Assembly: GCA_024364735.1 (NCBI GenBank)
Contig: JAGFNQ010002306.1
Span: 305,515-369,514, forward strand
DNA length: 64,000 nucleotides
Direction of reading: 5' to 3'
From: Boesenbergia rotunda
Lineage: Eukaryota; Streptophyta; Magnoliopsida; Zingiberales; Zingiberaceae
The notes under the pieces are model-generated. The model worked only from the letters and a program-made list of their open reading frames with translations, ran no database searches and was not told the origin of the DNA. Numbering within the stretch: the stretch's first letter is position 1; every line of letters begins with the position of its first letter. Position numbers and translations under genes: made by a program. Below, piece by piece: positions 44,195 through 55,397 of the stretch.

Positions 44195-47032
44195 TGTCAC
44201 GCCCCAAGACCTAGGAGTCGTTGATCCAATAGAAAATCGGACAGCACCTCCCCTGTCTGGCGGACAATTTACACATACATACACACACGCAGATAATAAA
44301 TTTGGCCTCAGGCCTCCAAAATAGATAAACACAACATAAAAGCACAAGACAACTAAGTAAATCATATCTGACTGCGGACCAGTCCCACTTACGACAAATC
44401 AACCAATACATAAACCCCTTAGGGCACACTACAACACTCACAAGACATATACAAAGTCCTAAAAGAAATATGAAATAAAAATACATCGCCAAGTACAAAA
44501 ACAAAACCCTGTCGTCGCGATGGGTAGGGACTGGCTGCTGGGCTCTTCTGGCGACTCCAAGTATTTCAACCTGAAAATAAAAATATATGGCAACGGTGTG
44601 AGTCCATAAACTCAACGAATACCCAGCAGATATGCATAGTACGTTATAATAACAATAGGAGTCTACGTTGATACAGTCTCATATGAACAATAGGAAAGGA
44701 TATACTGAAGATACTGAATAAAGATACATACCCGAATCCATCTAACCTGAAAAGAGGGTAATAAATACCTATGGAATACCAATAGACATATAATCTCAGA
44801 TAACAAGTCTCCAAAATATGCATGTCAAACAAGTGCAGAAATCAAGTGCAGCAAATAATGCACGATGCAAAATATGCACATGGTGCAATGACATGTGTCA
44901 CCCCTAGTCCCAGTCAGGACATCCTCCACAACGTCCGCATGGGTAGAGCTGTGACAACCTGTATGCACCCTGCCATCACTGCTCCTGAGTGACCGGGTGG
45001 ACAGGATGCTAGCGGAGACCACGCTCCTACCCCAAGCAATGGGGGAGTCTAGCTCTCATCTCCTCGTGGCTTAGTACGAGAAGGGATCCCTGGCTGCTAC
45101 CACGCCCGGACCCACCCTCCAAATAGTGGCCGAACGGAGCAATACAGGGCAAATGCACACATCCTTCGGTATCCACTAACCCATGAGTGGCCGTGTGCGC
45201 ATATCATGTACCGAAAGACGATAGGCTCAACCACAAGGGAGTCGCTGATCGCCGGTATGCAACAATGCAGAGATGGTGTATGATAGATACACATACCTCC
45301 CTCACCAAGTCCTCAGTATACTAAGTCTCAGTCTGAATCCTATAATAGGAAATACTGGTAACCTACAAGGTATACTGGCAGGAAACTACTGATCCCTCAA
45401 CATCAAATGCAAGAGATACATTAAGATATCTAAGCATACGTATAGATATGACAATACCTGAGACTGTATGGAACTAACAGCAGAATAACTCAGCGATAAA
45501 CAACAAGTATCCAGAACAAGCATACTAAACAAGGGTAGCATATAAACTTACTGCTATCTATAACAGTCTATGCATAACAATATGACAATATCAACAAGAT
45601 AAGTCAAGGGGTACCCGCCTCCAAGTAGATGCTCGTATCAACAAGAACCTCCCGTCTGATAGTCAGAAATGCTAAATCCAATCAATGCCCTGTATCAAAG
45701 ACATAATGCTTAGCTATAATAATATGATTCCTGGTTTAACTAACTTCCGTAATTAATTAGGATCGTCCTAACTATCATATTTCATTTAATTATCCATAAT
45801 TAAATGATTAACTCTTAATTACCAAATTGTATTAATTTCAACCTAATTATCGAAATTAGATTTTAATCTCCTACATATCTCAACATATCCTAATTAGATC
45901 AATATCTCCTCCTAGTTCATCCAAGATCTTGGCCAAACCACAAAACAATCCTCACAGCATATAAGCAAAACTAACATCAAGGGACCACCCCATGGCAAAG
46001 AATTCCAAATCCAAACACTAACACAAGACCCATGAACAAAACCTACAGTAGAGTATCAAAATCCTTAATGAAACTCACGCTAGCACACCAATTCGTAATA
46101 GGGCACTTCACAAGGAGGTTTATCACAACCCAATTACAGCATAGATTTATCAGAAGTAGAACTAATCCAAAAGAAAACTCACTGGTAGAAATCTGTGAGA
46201 GCTAAAATAGAAATCGCAACACCACATCTTTTACCTCTAATGCTCGCTGGTAAAAACACCCAACACGCACACAACCTTCCTTCCTTCCCGGATCTAGATC
46301 TGGCGAAGGTGAGCAATCGCAAGAAGCTGCCATGTATCCACTAATTAGGGCACACAGGTAAGGACATCTAAACCGAATGAAATCTCGAATCTTAGTCCTT
46401 ACCTAATTTGCGATCGAAGATGAACATGCTAAAACACCGGCTCCAAAGCCTCCCAAAGCTAATCGATTCATTGAGGCCACAGTCGCGTAAACAAAGAGAG
46501 CGAGAGCAATAGTCGTCACCTGATTGAGGGGACAACGATGGTTTCCGACGCTGAGAGCTCTCTAAAGAAGGAGCTCAGCGTCAACTCGCTTGCAGGGAAG
46601 GGAGGAGGGTGGAGGAGGCATCGATGGTGAGATGGAATGAGATCTGATCAAGAGAATGGGCGTCGGCGACCGAGGGCTTCGGCGCTAGGGCATCGCGAAG
46701 GTGAGAAGAGGAAAAAGGGAGTCAGGCATGCGTTGGCTGCGCTGCGTGTGTGAAGGCAAGAAATAGGGTTTTTGGCTTGGCTATGGCCGACTGCGAAGAG
46801 AGGAAACCAAAGTCCTTATAGCGGGGGCCTTTTGCAAATAAGTCCCTCAAACTCTTGAATCTAAATCATGTCATTAGGGTAGAGTTTTTAACAGTTTTCA
46901 CCCTCCAAATTGAGTAATGCACCATAATTTTCTAAGGTTAAATATTTTATTAACTTAACCCAAACCCTAGATTCTATCCGGAAAAATCCCAAAAATTTTC
47001 CGGTCCGGATTTTCGAATTGCCGTATTTTACA
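44195..47032 (-). repeat. 5' LTR of G2
   Basis: 2838 bp, TGTCACGCCCCAAG to CGTATTTTACA, uninterrupted. It is the reference copy for recognising the insertion and deletions in the left LTR. Confidence 0.92.
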
Positions 47033-47037
47033 TATGA

Positions 47038-48820
47038 AATGAAAGCACAGAGACAAAACAAACTTACAGAGCACAATAAACACACAGAAAGAAACACTTC
47101 ACCGAGCTCACCCAGCGCAACTCTCATGCAAGAGCTCCCCGCTCTTCATGTCTTCTTGCTGATGGACTCGCCAAGCTCTTCTCTGATTCAAGGTGCTAAA
47201 GTTGCAGAAGCTTCAAAGAATGCTCAAGAGTATGCTTCAAGGTGTGGGATGAATGAGAGTTGTCGCAAGAGAGATTCTATGTTGTTGCTGAAGAAAAGCT
47301 CTCTTCTCTTCCTCGCCAGCCAACACTTAACCTGCTGCCCTTCGCTAGGTCACCAGACGCTCCTCTGCAGCTCACTAGCTGCTCATCTGCAACAACCCAG
47401 CTACCCTTGACCTCTTCTGGACTCCGTCCAGTCGAGCCTCAGGTCAGCTTCCCAGTCGTTCGCCAGAAGACAGAAGACGTTGTATCCTGCGAAGGAAAAT
47501 AGCCAAACCTGCCGTAGCGAAAGCCTCCGGTTGACTCTCCTTGAGTAATCCTGAGTTACCTGCACACTTAGCAGTTGTTTAACACAGCAAATCAACAAAG
47601 AATCAATTATCAGACGATCAGAGCAGATATCAGTAGTGTTCAAAAGGAAATCAGAACACGATCAGAAGTCTGACAGCGTATTTGAATTAAAGTTCAGCTA
47701 CTGATCGGTCCACAGATCGATCAGAGATGACCCTGATCGGTCACCAGACCGATCAGGATAAGCCCTGAACGATCAGGCTTCAGCCTGATCTGTCCACAGT
47801 GAGGAACCAACGATCGCGACCTTCTTGTGATCGGTCACACTGACCGATCATAGATCTTGGATCGGTCATCGGACTGATCCAACATTTGCTGGAGTTTTCT
47901 CCAGCTCTCGCAGGCCAAAGGCCCTGATCGGTCACCTGACCGATCAGGTTGTGCCCTGATCGGTCTGGTGACCGATCAGGTCACTCCCTGACCGATCAGG
48001 ATCTATCTTGATCGGTTCGGATGAGGAACTCGTGATATTTAATCGGTCAGCTGGACCGATCAAGATTTCTCACGAAACCTACTGACATCTCCCTGATCAT
48101 TCACCAGAACGATCAGAAACCCAGTATAAGCATTCTCTTCTCTCCCTGATCGTTCACTAGAACGATCAGGAGCCGAACAGAAGCATTTGACTCTCCCTCA
48201 GATCATTCACCAGAACGATCAGACTTCTCTGGATCGGTCACCAGACCGATCCACAACAGGGAGTTCGTGCCAACTCCCTGATCGGTCTCCAGACCGATCC
48301 AGCTTCGACCAAATCCACCCTAAGTCCAGAGAACAACCTCCCTAGCCTTCTCTGACTCATTCTGGTCCCAGAGAACGAGCTCACGTGCCCTCTCCGACCA
48401 GTACACGCAATGCTCAGTCCCCCGAACCAATACTTCGTGCCCAGCTTTACTCACCGGGACTTCGTTCAACCTAGTTCCCTACCTAGGACCTGGCTTCACT
48501 CACCAGGGTTTCAGTCACCCGGCTTCACTCACCGGAATTTCCATCACCTGGCTTCACTCACCAGGACCCGGCTTCACTCATCGGGGTTTCAATCACCTGG
48601 CTTCACTCACCAGGACCTGGCTTCACTAATCGGGGTTTTCAATCACCTGGCTTCACTCACCAGGACCCGGTTTCACTCACCCTGGTTTTCGTAACCCGGC
48701 TTCACTCACCGGGAGTCGTGCCCTGTCCCCGATCAGGACTTAAACCAGACTCTTCTTATTAACCTAAACTAAAATCGGTGTCAACACCAAAACAACAATC
48801 AGGGTCAAACTGTATCAACA
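47038..48820 (-). repeat. 5' LTR of E2, second part
   Basis: Continues the LTR with AATGAAAGCACAGAG and ends TGTATCAACA. Contains the palindrome cluster (about 47700-48310) and the TTCACTCACC array (about 48440-48715), longer than in the other LTR. Confidence 0.92.
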
Positions 48821-48825
48821 GAAGA

Positions 48826-49622
48826 GTCGACGCTACAAGGGGAAAGATAAAACAAGTGAAAATAATGTTGATAAAACTAATGTCACTTGTTATGAATGTA
48901 GCAAGAAGGGGCACTATAGAAGTGAGTGTCCAAAACTCAAGAAGAAGAAGGAGAAGGCAAAGAAGAAGAAGGCATTAAAGGCCACATGGGATGAGTTCTC
49001 ATCTAGCTCATCCGAGGAGGAGAAGGAGGAGAAGAGCACCCGCCACGTGGCTCTTATAACATTAGAAGATTCGAACATAGAGAGTGGTGACGAGTCAAGT
49101 GATCCGTCAACCGCGGCTTCATCATCTTCGGATGATGAAGTGGTAATCTCTCCTGATCTTGATAAGAGCTATAGAACTATTGCTTGCTTGACTACTTTGC
49201 TCAAAAAATCTAAGGACAAGGTAAAATCCTTAAAGTTAGAAGTAGAACAATTGAGAATCTCTAAGGATAATGAAATAGATGATTTGCATGTTGAGGTCCT
49301 TGAGGATGAGAACAAGACCTTAAAGAGTGAAGTTGAAAAATTCAAGAATCTTCTTGGAAAATTTTCAACTAGCTCTAAGACCTTGGATATGATCCTCAAT
49401 GCCCAAAGAGCGGTCTACAACAAGGTTGGTATAGGTTACCAACCTAAGGAATCTAGTTTTGTGTCATTGATGTCTAGAACTCAATTTAAATCATCAAATA
49501 TTTCTAGGGTTCAAGGACTTACGAAGAAAATGACCAAGGCATGGGTGCCAAAAACTTGCATTGTAGGTACATTAGGTCCCAATGTTTAGGTACCTAAATC
49601 ATCTATCTTTCGTGTTCTGTAG
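48826..49622 (+). pseudogene. E1 gag, second part
   Basis: Resumes exactly in frame after E2 excision in silico (the codon is split across the insertion). Contains the CCHC knuckle CYECSKKGHYRSEC, Lys-rich tracts, SSSEEEKEEKSTRHVAL, DKSYRTIACLTTLLKKSKDK and a coiled-coil-like Glu/Lys region ending in AQRAVYNKVGIGYQPKESSF. A lesion stop occurs at 49587 (TAG where E3 has TGG); the UAG at 49620-49622 appears ancestral. Confidence 0.9.
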
Positions 49623-51100
49623 GCATTAGATGAGGGGGAGCATCTATCAACATGGTTTGTTGATAGTGGGTGCTCCAAACACATGACCGGAGATAAATCG
49701 TTATTCACTACCCTACAAAGCAAAGTAGAGATAATGTTTCATTTGGTAACAATGGTAGTCAAAGGGATGACCTTCAATCTCCTGAGTGTCAGTCAATTGT
49801 GTGATGCGGGATATACAATTGAATTTCACCCAAGTCAGTGTCTAGTTAGACACAATGACACACATGACACAGTACTAGTAGGCACAAGAGTAGACAACAT
49901 TTATCAAGTCTCTTTTAAAAGTGCTACTAATGCCTCTGTTAAGTGTTTCATGTCAAAAGAAGAAGAAGAATCTTGGCTTTGGCACCGGAGGTTGACTCAC
50001 GTGAACATGAAGAACATCCAGAAACTGACCAATAAGGGACTTGTACGAGGCTTACCGAGCATCAAGTACGAAAAAGAAAAATTATGTGATGCATGTCAAA
50101 TGAGTAAGCAAACAAAAGCGTCTTATAAAGGTAAAAGTGTTGTAAGTACTTTTACTGCTTTAGATTTATTGCATATGGACTTATTTGATTGCAGTACCAT
50201 AGTTTCATTGAATGGTAGTAGATATTGTTTTGTGATTGTTGATGATTATACTAGATATACATGGACCTATTTCCTAAAACATAAGGACCAAACCTTAAAC
50301 ATTTTTATTTCTTTTTTAGAAGAACTAAAAATGAAAAATCTACAACAATCAAAACCATTAGGAGCGATCATGGAGGTGAATTTCAAAACCATAGGTTTTT
50401 AGAATTTTGTCAAGAGAAAGGATATAGACATGAGTTCTCTACTCCTAGAACACCACAACAAAATGGTGTTGTAGAGGAAGAACCGAGTCCTACAAGAGGC
50501 TGCACGAAGCATGCTTAATGAGTACTCCTTACCGAGCTACTTATGGGTTGAAGCTGTAAACACAGCTTGCTATGTACAAAATCGAGTCCTTATCCATAGG
50601 TTTTTAGGAAAGACTTCACATGAACTTAGATTTGGAAGACCGCCTACAGTTAGACATCACCGGGTGTTTAGGTGTAAGGTGTTCATTCTAAACACCAAGG
50701 ATCATCTTGGAAAGTTCACAGCAAAAGCTGATGAAGGGATACTTGTCGGGTATTCCCTTGTCAACAAAGCTTACCGAGTCTACAACAAAAAGAATAAGTT
50801 AGTTGAAGAATCTTCTGATGTTGCATTTGAAGAGACCCCAAAAGTGATTGATCATTCAGGAGATGTTGAAGGACTTCAATTCGAACTTAGGAGGTTAGGA
50901 TTGGATGAAAGTCCAAGTATTGGAGGTGTTGCGGATGAGTCTGATGATGGTGAGCCTAGACTACATGGAGCTCAGCCTGACGCTGAGTCTGAGCCTGTGT
51001 CTAGTGAAACCATCCAAGAAGTACCCCCAACACCAAGGAAAACTAGGTTAGCCTCAAGATTAAATTGTTGGAGATATCCATCATGGGGTTAGAACTAGAT
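49623..51100 (+). pseudogene. E1 pol: protease and integrase, truncated
   Basis: STWFVDSGCSKHMTGD (protease D-S-G), a deletion relative to E2 before VKGMTFNLLSVSQLCDAG, zinc region LWHRRLTHVNMKNIQKL ... LCDACQMSKQ, and integrase core MDLFDCSTIVSLNGSRYCF. A frame shift near 50330-50500 precedes SYLWVEAVNTACYVQNRVLI, ILVGYSLVNKAYRVYN and the acidic linker. The element ends abruptly at about 51100 in the linker before reverse transcriptase. Confidence 0.9.
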
Positions 51101-51478
51101 ATCTGAATCTCTGATCCTCGACTGGTGATATCCTGACCGCAAATCAATCTTAAAATACACTGAGGTATCCTTCAACTGATCAAACAATTCTTCAATACGA
51201 GGTAGGGGATATTTGTTCTTAATAGTCACTGCATTCAACTGCCTGTAGTCGATGCATAATCTCATAGAACCATCCTTCTTCTTGACAAACAGAACTGACG
51301 AACCCCATGGAGATACGCTAGGAAGGATGAATCCTCTGTCAAGCAACTCTTGAAGCTGGACCTTTAGCTCGTCCAACTCCTTAGGCGTCATACGATATAG
51401 AGCCTTTGATGCCGGCGCCGTCCCCGGAATCAACTCAATCATAAACTCGACTTGCCTTCTGGGAGGCAAACCAGGAAG
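51101..51478 (-). pseudogene. Ty3/gypsy reverse-transcriptase fragment (probably G1)
   Basis: The minus-strand frame includes LPPRRQVEFMIELIPGTAP, ALYRMTPKELDELKVQLQEL, FILPSVSPWGSSVLFVKKKD, MRLCIDYRQLNAVTIKNKYP and YFKIDLRSGYHQ, the N-terminal part of gypsy RT. It stops after the GYHQ region, where it abuts truncated E1, and is cut at the other side by E3. Same strand and lineage as the integrase at 20033-20744; the intervening RT, RNase H and integrase parts are missing. Confidence 0.88.
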
Positions 51479-51587
51479 TGTTGATGCAGTCTAACCCTGA
51501 TTGTTGTTTTGGTGTTGATACCGATTTAAGTTTTGATTTAAGTCTGGTTAAACGCATGGGGATTAAGTCCTAGTCGTGGACTGGGCA

Positions 51588-51858
51588 CGAAATCCTAACT
51601 TGGAGGGCTAGGTGAAAAGTCCTAGCTTAGAGGGCTAGGTGAAAAGTCCTAGCTTGGAGGGCTAGGTGAAAAGTCTCAACTTGGAGGGTTAGGTGAAAAG
51701 TCCCAACTTGGAGGGTTAGGTGAAAAGTCCTAGCTTGGAAGGCTAGGTGAAAAGTCCTAACTTGGAGGGTTGGGTGAAAAGTCCTAGCTTGGAGGGCTAA
51801 GTGAAAAGTCCTAACTTGGAGGGTTGGGTGAAAAGTCCTAGCTTGGAGGGCTAGGTGA
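51588..51858. repeat. 27-bp tandem array in the E3 5' LTR (about 10 units)
   Basis: Units contain GTGAAAAGTCCTAGCTTGGA and GGGCTAG, alternating with AACTTGGAGGGTT variants. Confidence 0.92.
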
Positions 51859-52014
51859 TGAAATCCTGGTGAGTGAAGCCAGGTCCTAGCTTGGGAAGCT
51901 AGGTTGAAGTCCCGGTGAGTGAAACTGGGCACGGAGTCTTGGTCCGGGGGACTAAGAACGAGTCGGAGAAGGGCTAGAGGCTTGTTCTCATAACTTAGAA
52001 TGGATTTGACCTTG

Positions 52015-52560
52015 CCTGGATCGGTCTGGTGAGCGATCAGGGAAGTTGGCACGAAGTTCACTCCTGGATCGGTCTGGTGACCGATCAGGGCACAACCTGA
52101 TTGGTCTGGGGACCGATCTGGAGTGTACAGCAGACTGCTGGATAGGTCTGGGGACCGATCTGGAGTGTGCAGCAGACTACCAGAACGGTCTGGTGACCGA
52201 TCAGGGAGAGAACAGAAACCTTGGTTGGATTCTGTTCAGCCCCAGATCGGTCTGGTGACCGATCCAGAGTGCCAGAACGGTCTGGTGACCGATCCAAAGT
52301 GCCAGAACGGTCTGGTGACCGATCAGGGAGAGAACAGAAACCTTGGTTGGATTCTGTTCAGCCCCAGATCGGTCTGGTGACCGATCCAGAGTGCCAGAAC
52401 GGTCCGGTGACCGATCCACGACCTAGGATCAGATGTCCGCGATTACGGTTTTCTCACAGTGGACCGATCAGGCTTGAGCCTGATCGGTCAGTGCCTATCC
52501 TGATCGGTCTGGTGACCGATCATGCTTCACTCTGATCGGTCCGGTGACCGATCAGTAGCT
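52015..52560. repeat. Palindrome cluster in the E3 5' LTR
   Basis: More than a dozen GATCGGTCTGGTGACCGATC or half-eroded copies, in part within a repeated block containing AGAACAGAAACCTTGG. Confidence 0.92.
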
Positions 52561-53420
52561 GAACTTTAATTTGAAATCGCTGTCAGATGCTCTGATCGCG
52601 TCTGTTTTCTCTGCCAATTCTCTGATACACTGCTGATATATTTTGATATGCATTGCTAAGCGTCTGTTAGAGTGTGCAAGTGATACAAGAGGATTCAAAT
52701 ACTCAAGGAGGGTCAATGTAGGACTTTCCATGGAGCAGGTTTGGATCTATTGTGTTTTTAGGTCTCAACGGCATCTGGCGCAACTGGCAACTGACGAAGG
52801 CGCGGCTGGCAACTGACGGAGGATCAACTGGAGGAGTGTCCAGTGGACTGAGTGCTCAGAGAGGTTAGTGGGTCAGGGTGTGAGTCAGTGGTGCTGATAG
52901 AGCTGGTGACGTTGAGCAGGAGCTTAAGAGACGAAGCTGGAAGTAGAGGAGCGGAGGCGAACAAGACAGAAACTTGGGAAGTTTGGCTGGGTTGTGTTCG
53001 AGCTCTTTGTTGCTTTGTGCTTAAGCGTTCTACTACATCCTTGTGAGATCTGAGTGAGCATTCCTTCTTGTGTGATCTCCTGTACTCAAGTTCCATCATC
53101 CGTGAGATCTGTGGAGAGGTTTCTCCACCGAGAAGGAGGTTCTATCTTATCCGGGTTTACCGAGGCTTGATCTGCCGACGATCAAGGGATCGCCCACCTT
53201 ATGGGCACGCCAAGGAGTAGGGGCAAGTTATCCCCGAACCTTGTACATCGCTGTGTCGTCTGGTTTGCTGTCTTTGTTTTGATTTCTGTTCTTCAATTCT
53301 GTTTCTGCATTCTGTGTGTTTCCGCTACCTAATCTATGAGTGCAGAAATCTGTTAAGATCAAAAGATTTATGTGTCTGGCTACATTCACCCCCCCTCTAT
53401 AGCCATCCAAGGTCCAACAA

Positions 53421-53434
53421 GTAATATCAGAGCT
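53421..53434 (+). other. Decayed primer-binding site of E3
   Basis: GTAATATCAGAGCT: TGGTATCAGAGC with two G-to-A changes. Confidence 0.8.
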
Positions 53435-53479
53435 TGGGGCTCTATTCAAGCGGCTTAACATCCGAGAGCTTACAACAAG

Positions 53480-54758
53480 ATGGCTATAGGAGGAGAAGGC
53501 TACAGCACAAACCGACCTCCATTCTTTGACGGCACAGATTTTCCATATTGGAGGTCAAGGATGGAGTTATATCTGAAGACCAACATCAGTTTGTGGTTTG
53601 CCGTGAAGGAGGGCTTCATCCTTCCAAGAGATGGTGAAGGAAAAGAGCTAGACTTCTCCATGTGGTCAGCTGAGCAAATCAAAAAGGGAGAAGCGGATGC
53701 TAAGACTGTGGTTACCTTGTAATGTGGCATGACCAAGGACCAACTCATCAAAGTTGGTCCCTTTACAAGTGCAAATGACCTATGGAACAAAAGCTTTGAG
53801 CTCCATGAGGGAACTCAAGACACCCGGAGAGCCAAGAAGGATTTGCTTCACAGCCAACTCCAAAACCTCACCATGGGAGAAAATGAAAAGGTAAGTGAAC
53901 TCCATGGACTGTTTAGAGAAGTGTTGAATGGTCTCCACTCCATAAATGAAAAGGTAGAAAATAGAGACCTAGTGAGGTATGTACTCAAAGCCTTCCCTAG
54001 GAATATTTTGTAGTCATCCATGGTGGATGCCTACAAGGTTTCCAAGGATCTATCATTTGTAAAATTAGAAGATTTATTTTGTGAGATGGAACTACATGAG
54101 ATTTCTAACACAAGCCCAAAGGAGAAAGGGGTTGCTTTTGTGGCAGGAAACAAAAGGAAGAAGGACAAGGAGGAGAAAAGCTACTGTCATGTGGCTCTCG
54201 TGGCCTTAGAAGGATCAAATGAAGGGAGTGATAATGAATCAGCAAGCTCCTCAACCGCACCTTCGTCATCTTCGGATGATGAAGAGGTAATCTCTCCGGA
54301 GTTAGACAAATGCTATAGAACAACAGCATGCTTGACAAAAATGCTTAAGAAATCTAAGACCAAAATCAAAGCATTAAGGTTGGAAGTAAAAGAATTGAAA
54401 TCCTCTAAGGTTGATGACATTAATAATTTACATGATGAATCCCTTAAGGATGAAAATAAGAACTTGAAGAGCGAAGTTGAAAACCTCAAGAATGTTCTTG
54501 AGAAGTTTTCAACAAGCTCTAAAATATTAGATATGATACTCAACTCACAAAGGGCGATGTACAACAAGGTTGGTTGGGCCTAAAGAACCTAGTGTCATAT
54601 CTTTAATGTCAAAAACCCATTTTAGATCATCAAATGATTCTAAGGTTCAAAAAGTCAAAAAGAAATTGACTAAGGCATAGGTGCCAAGGTCATTCATTGT
54701 AGATTCCTTAGGTCCCAAAATTTGGGTACCTAAAATCTTAATATTTAGAATTGTATAA
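53480..54758 (+). pseudogene. E3 gag relic lacking the zinc knuckle
   Basis: ATG at 53480 (MAIGGEGYS), then PPFFDGTDFPYWRSRMELYL, MTKDQLIKVGPFTSANDLWN and LEDLFCEMELHEISN. Stops at 53720 (CAG-type codon to TAA) and 54011 (TGG-type to TAG). After GNKRKKDKEEKS it jumps straight to YCHVALVALEGSN, skipping the Ser-rich stretch and CCHC knuckle present in E1 and E2, then SSSSDDEEVISPELDKCYRT and the coiled-coil-like tail. The gag terminator position is TAA at 54756. Confidence 0.88.
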
Positions 54759-55397
54759 ACATAAATTGAGGGGGAGCATCTATCAACATAGGTTGTTGAT
54801 AAGTGGTGCTCCAAACCCAAGGCTAAGGTTACATTAGTTTCAAAATGAGTCAACAAGCCTTGGAAATTGTCTTTATACATTGCATGAAGGGTTTAGATTC
54901 ACACATAATTTGCTCTTGTCATGAATTGCTTAGATTAATTGGTTTTCTTGTAGCAATTTATGTTTTACTGCAATTTGTGTTTTATGAAATTTCACTTGAG
55001 TAGTAAGGAAATTTTCATACAATGAATGATAGTATATTCATGCTTCAAAATAAACCAACTAGTTTTGAAAAGGAAAAATATATTGCATGAATGATTTAGG
55101 TTGAATCATGACAATGGCTTGCTATAGTTCACGGTAAATCTAGAAGTTAGCCAAAATATCAAAACCGCAGTTCCTTTTTGGAATAACTGATGATATATCT
55201 TAGGCTTAAGTTCTTCCTTAATGTGTTGGAGGTGAACATGATCAAGTATGCCATGATTTACTCTATGTGCTATTAACATTAGTCTATGGCATGAACATTT
55301 TGGTTAAGAACAGTATGCTCACATAGTTATGATATTTCAAAAATTCAGCACTCAAGTTCCATGATTTACTATAAAGTCTGATTATCAAGGTAGATTG
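54759..55397. other. E3 internal non-coding sequence, left of Y
   Basis: A trace of the protease start (GGGGGAGCATCTATCAACAT, then GTTGATAAG) at about 54770-54820; the rest is AT-rich without recognisable frames. Confidence 0.7.

Larger units (their letters stand above)
35033..47032 (-). mobile_element. G2: large non-coding gypsy-like LTR element (LARD type)
   Basis: Flanked by TATGA (35028-35032 and 47033-47037). LTRs: 35033-42033 (contains the G3 insertion) and 44195-47032 (2838 bp). Inner signals in the minus direction: primer-binding site next to the right LTR, polypurine tract next to the left LTR. The internal region is only 2161 bp and has no gag or pol frame, so it depends on other elements. 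LTR ends TGTCACGCC and ATTTTACA resemble G1, suggesting a gypsy parent. Confidence 0.9.
23248..48820 (-). mobile_element. E2: Sirevirus-like Ty1/copia element with a third gene
   Basis: A complete element in the minus orientation, inserted in E1 gag with target duplication GAAGA (23243-23247 and 48821-48825). Order from its 5' end: 5' LTR (34706-48820, split by G2), primer-binding site, gag (split by solo LTR Z), protease, integrase, reverse transcriptase, RNase H, palindrome-rich non-coding segment, spliced ORF3, polypurine tract, 3' LTR (23248-25225). Excluding nested insertions, the internal part is about 8.1 kb. The gag-pol genes have several frame breaks, so it is inactive in cis. Confidence 0.92.
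51479..53419 (+). repeat. 5' LTR of E3
   Basis: 1941 bp, TGTTGATGCAGTC to GGTCCAACA. Holds the 27-bp array (about 51588-51858), the palindrome cluster (about 52015-52560) and the CACCCCCCCTCTATAG block near the right end (about 53386-53402). Confidence 0.92.
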
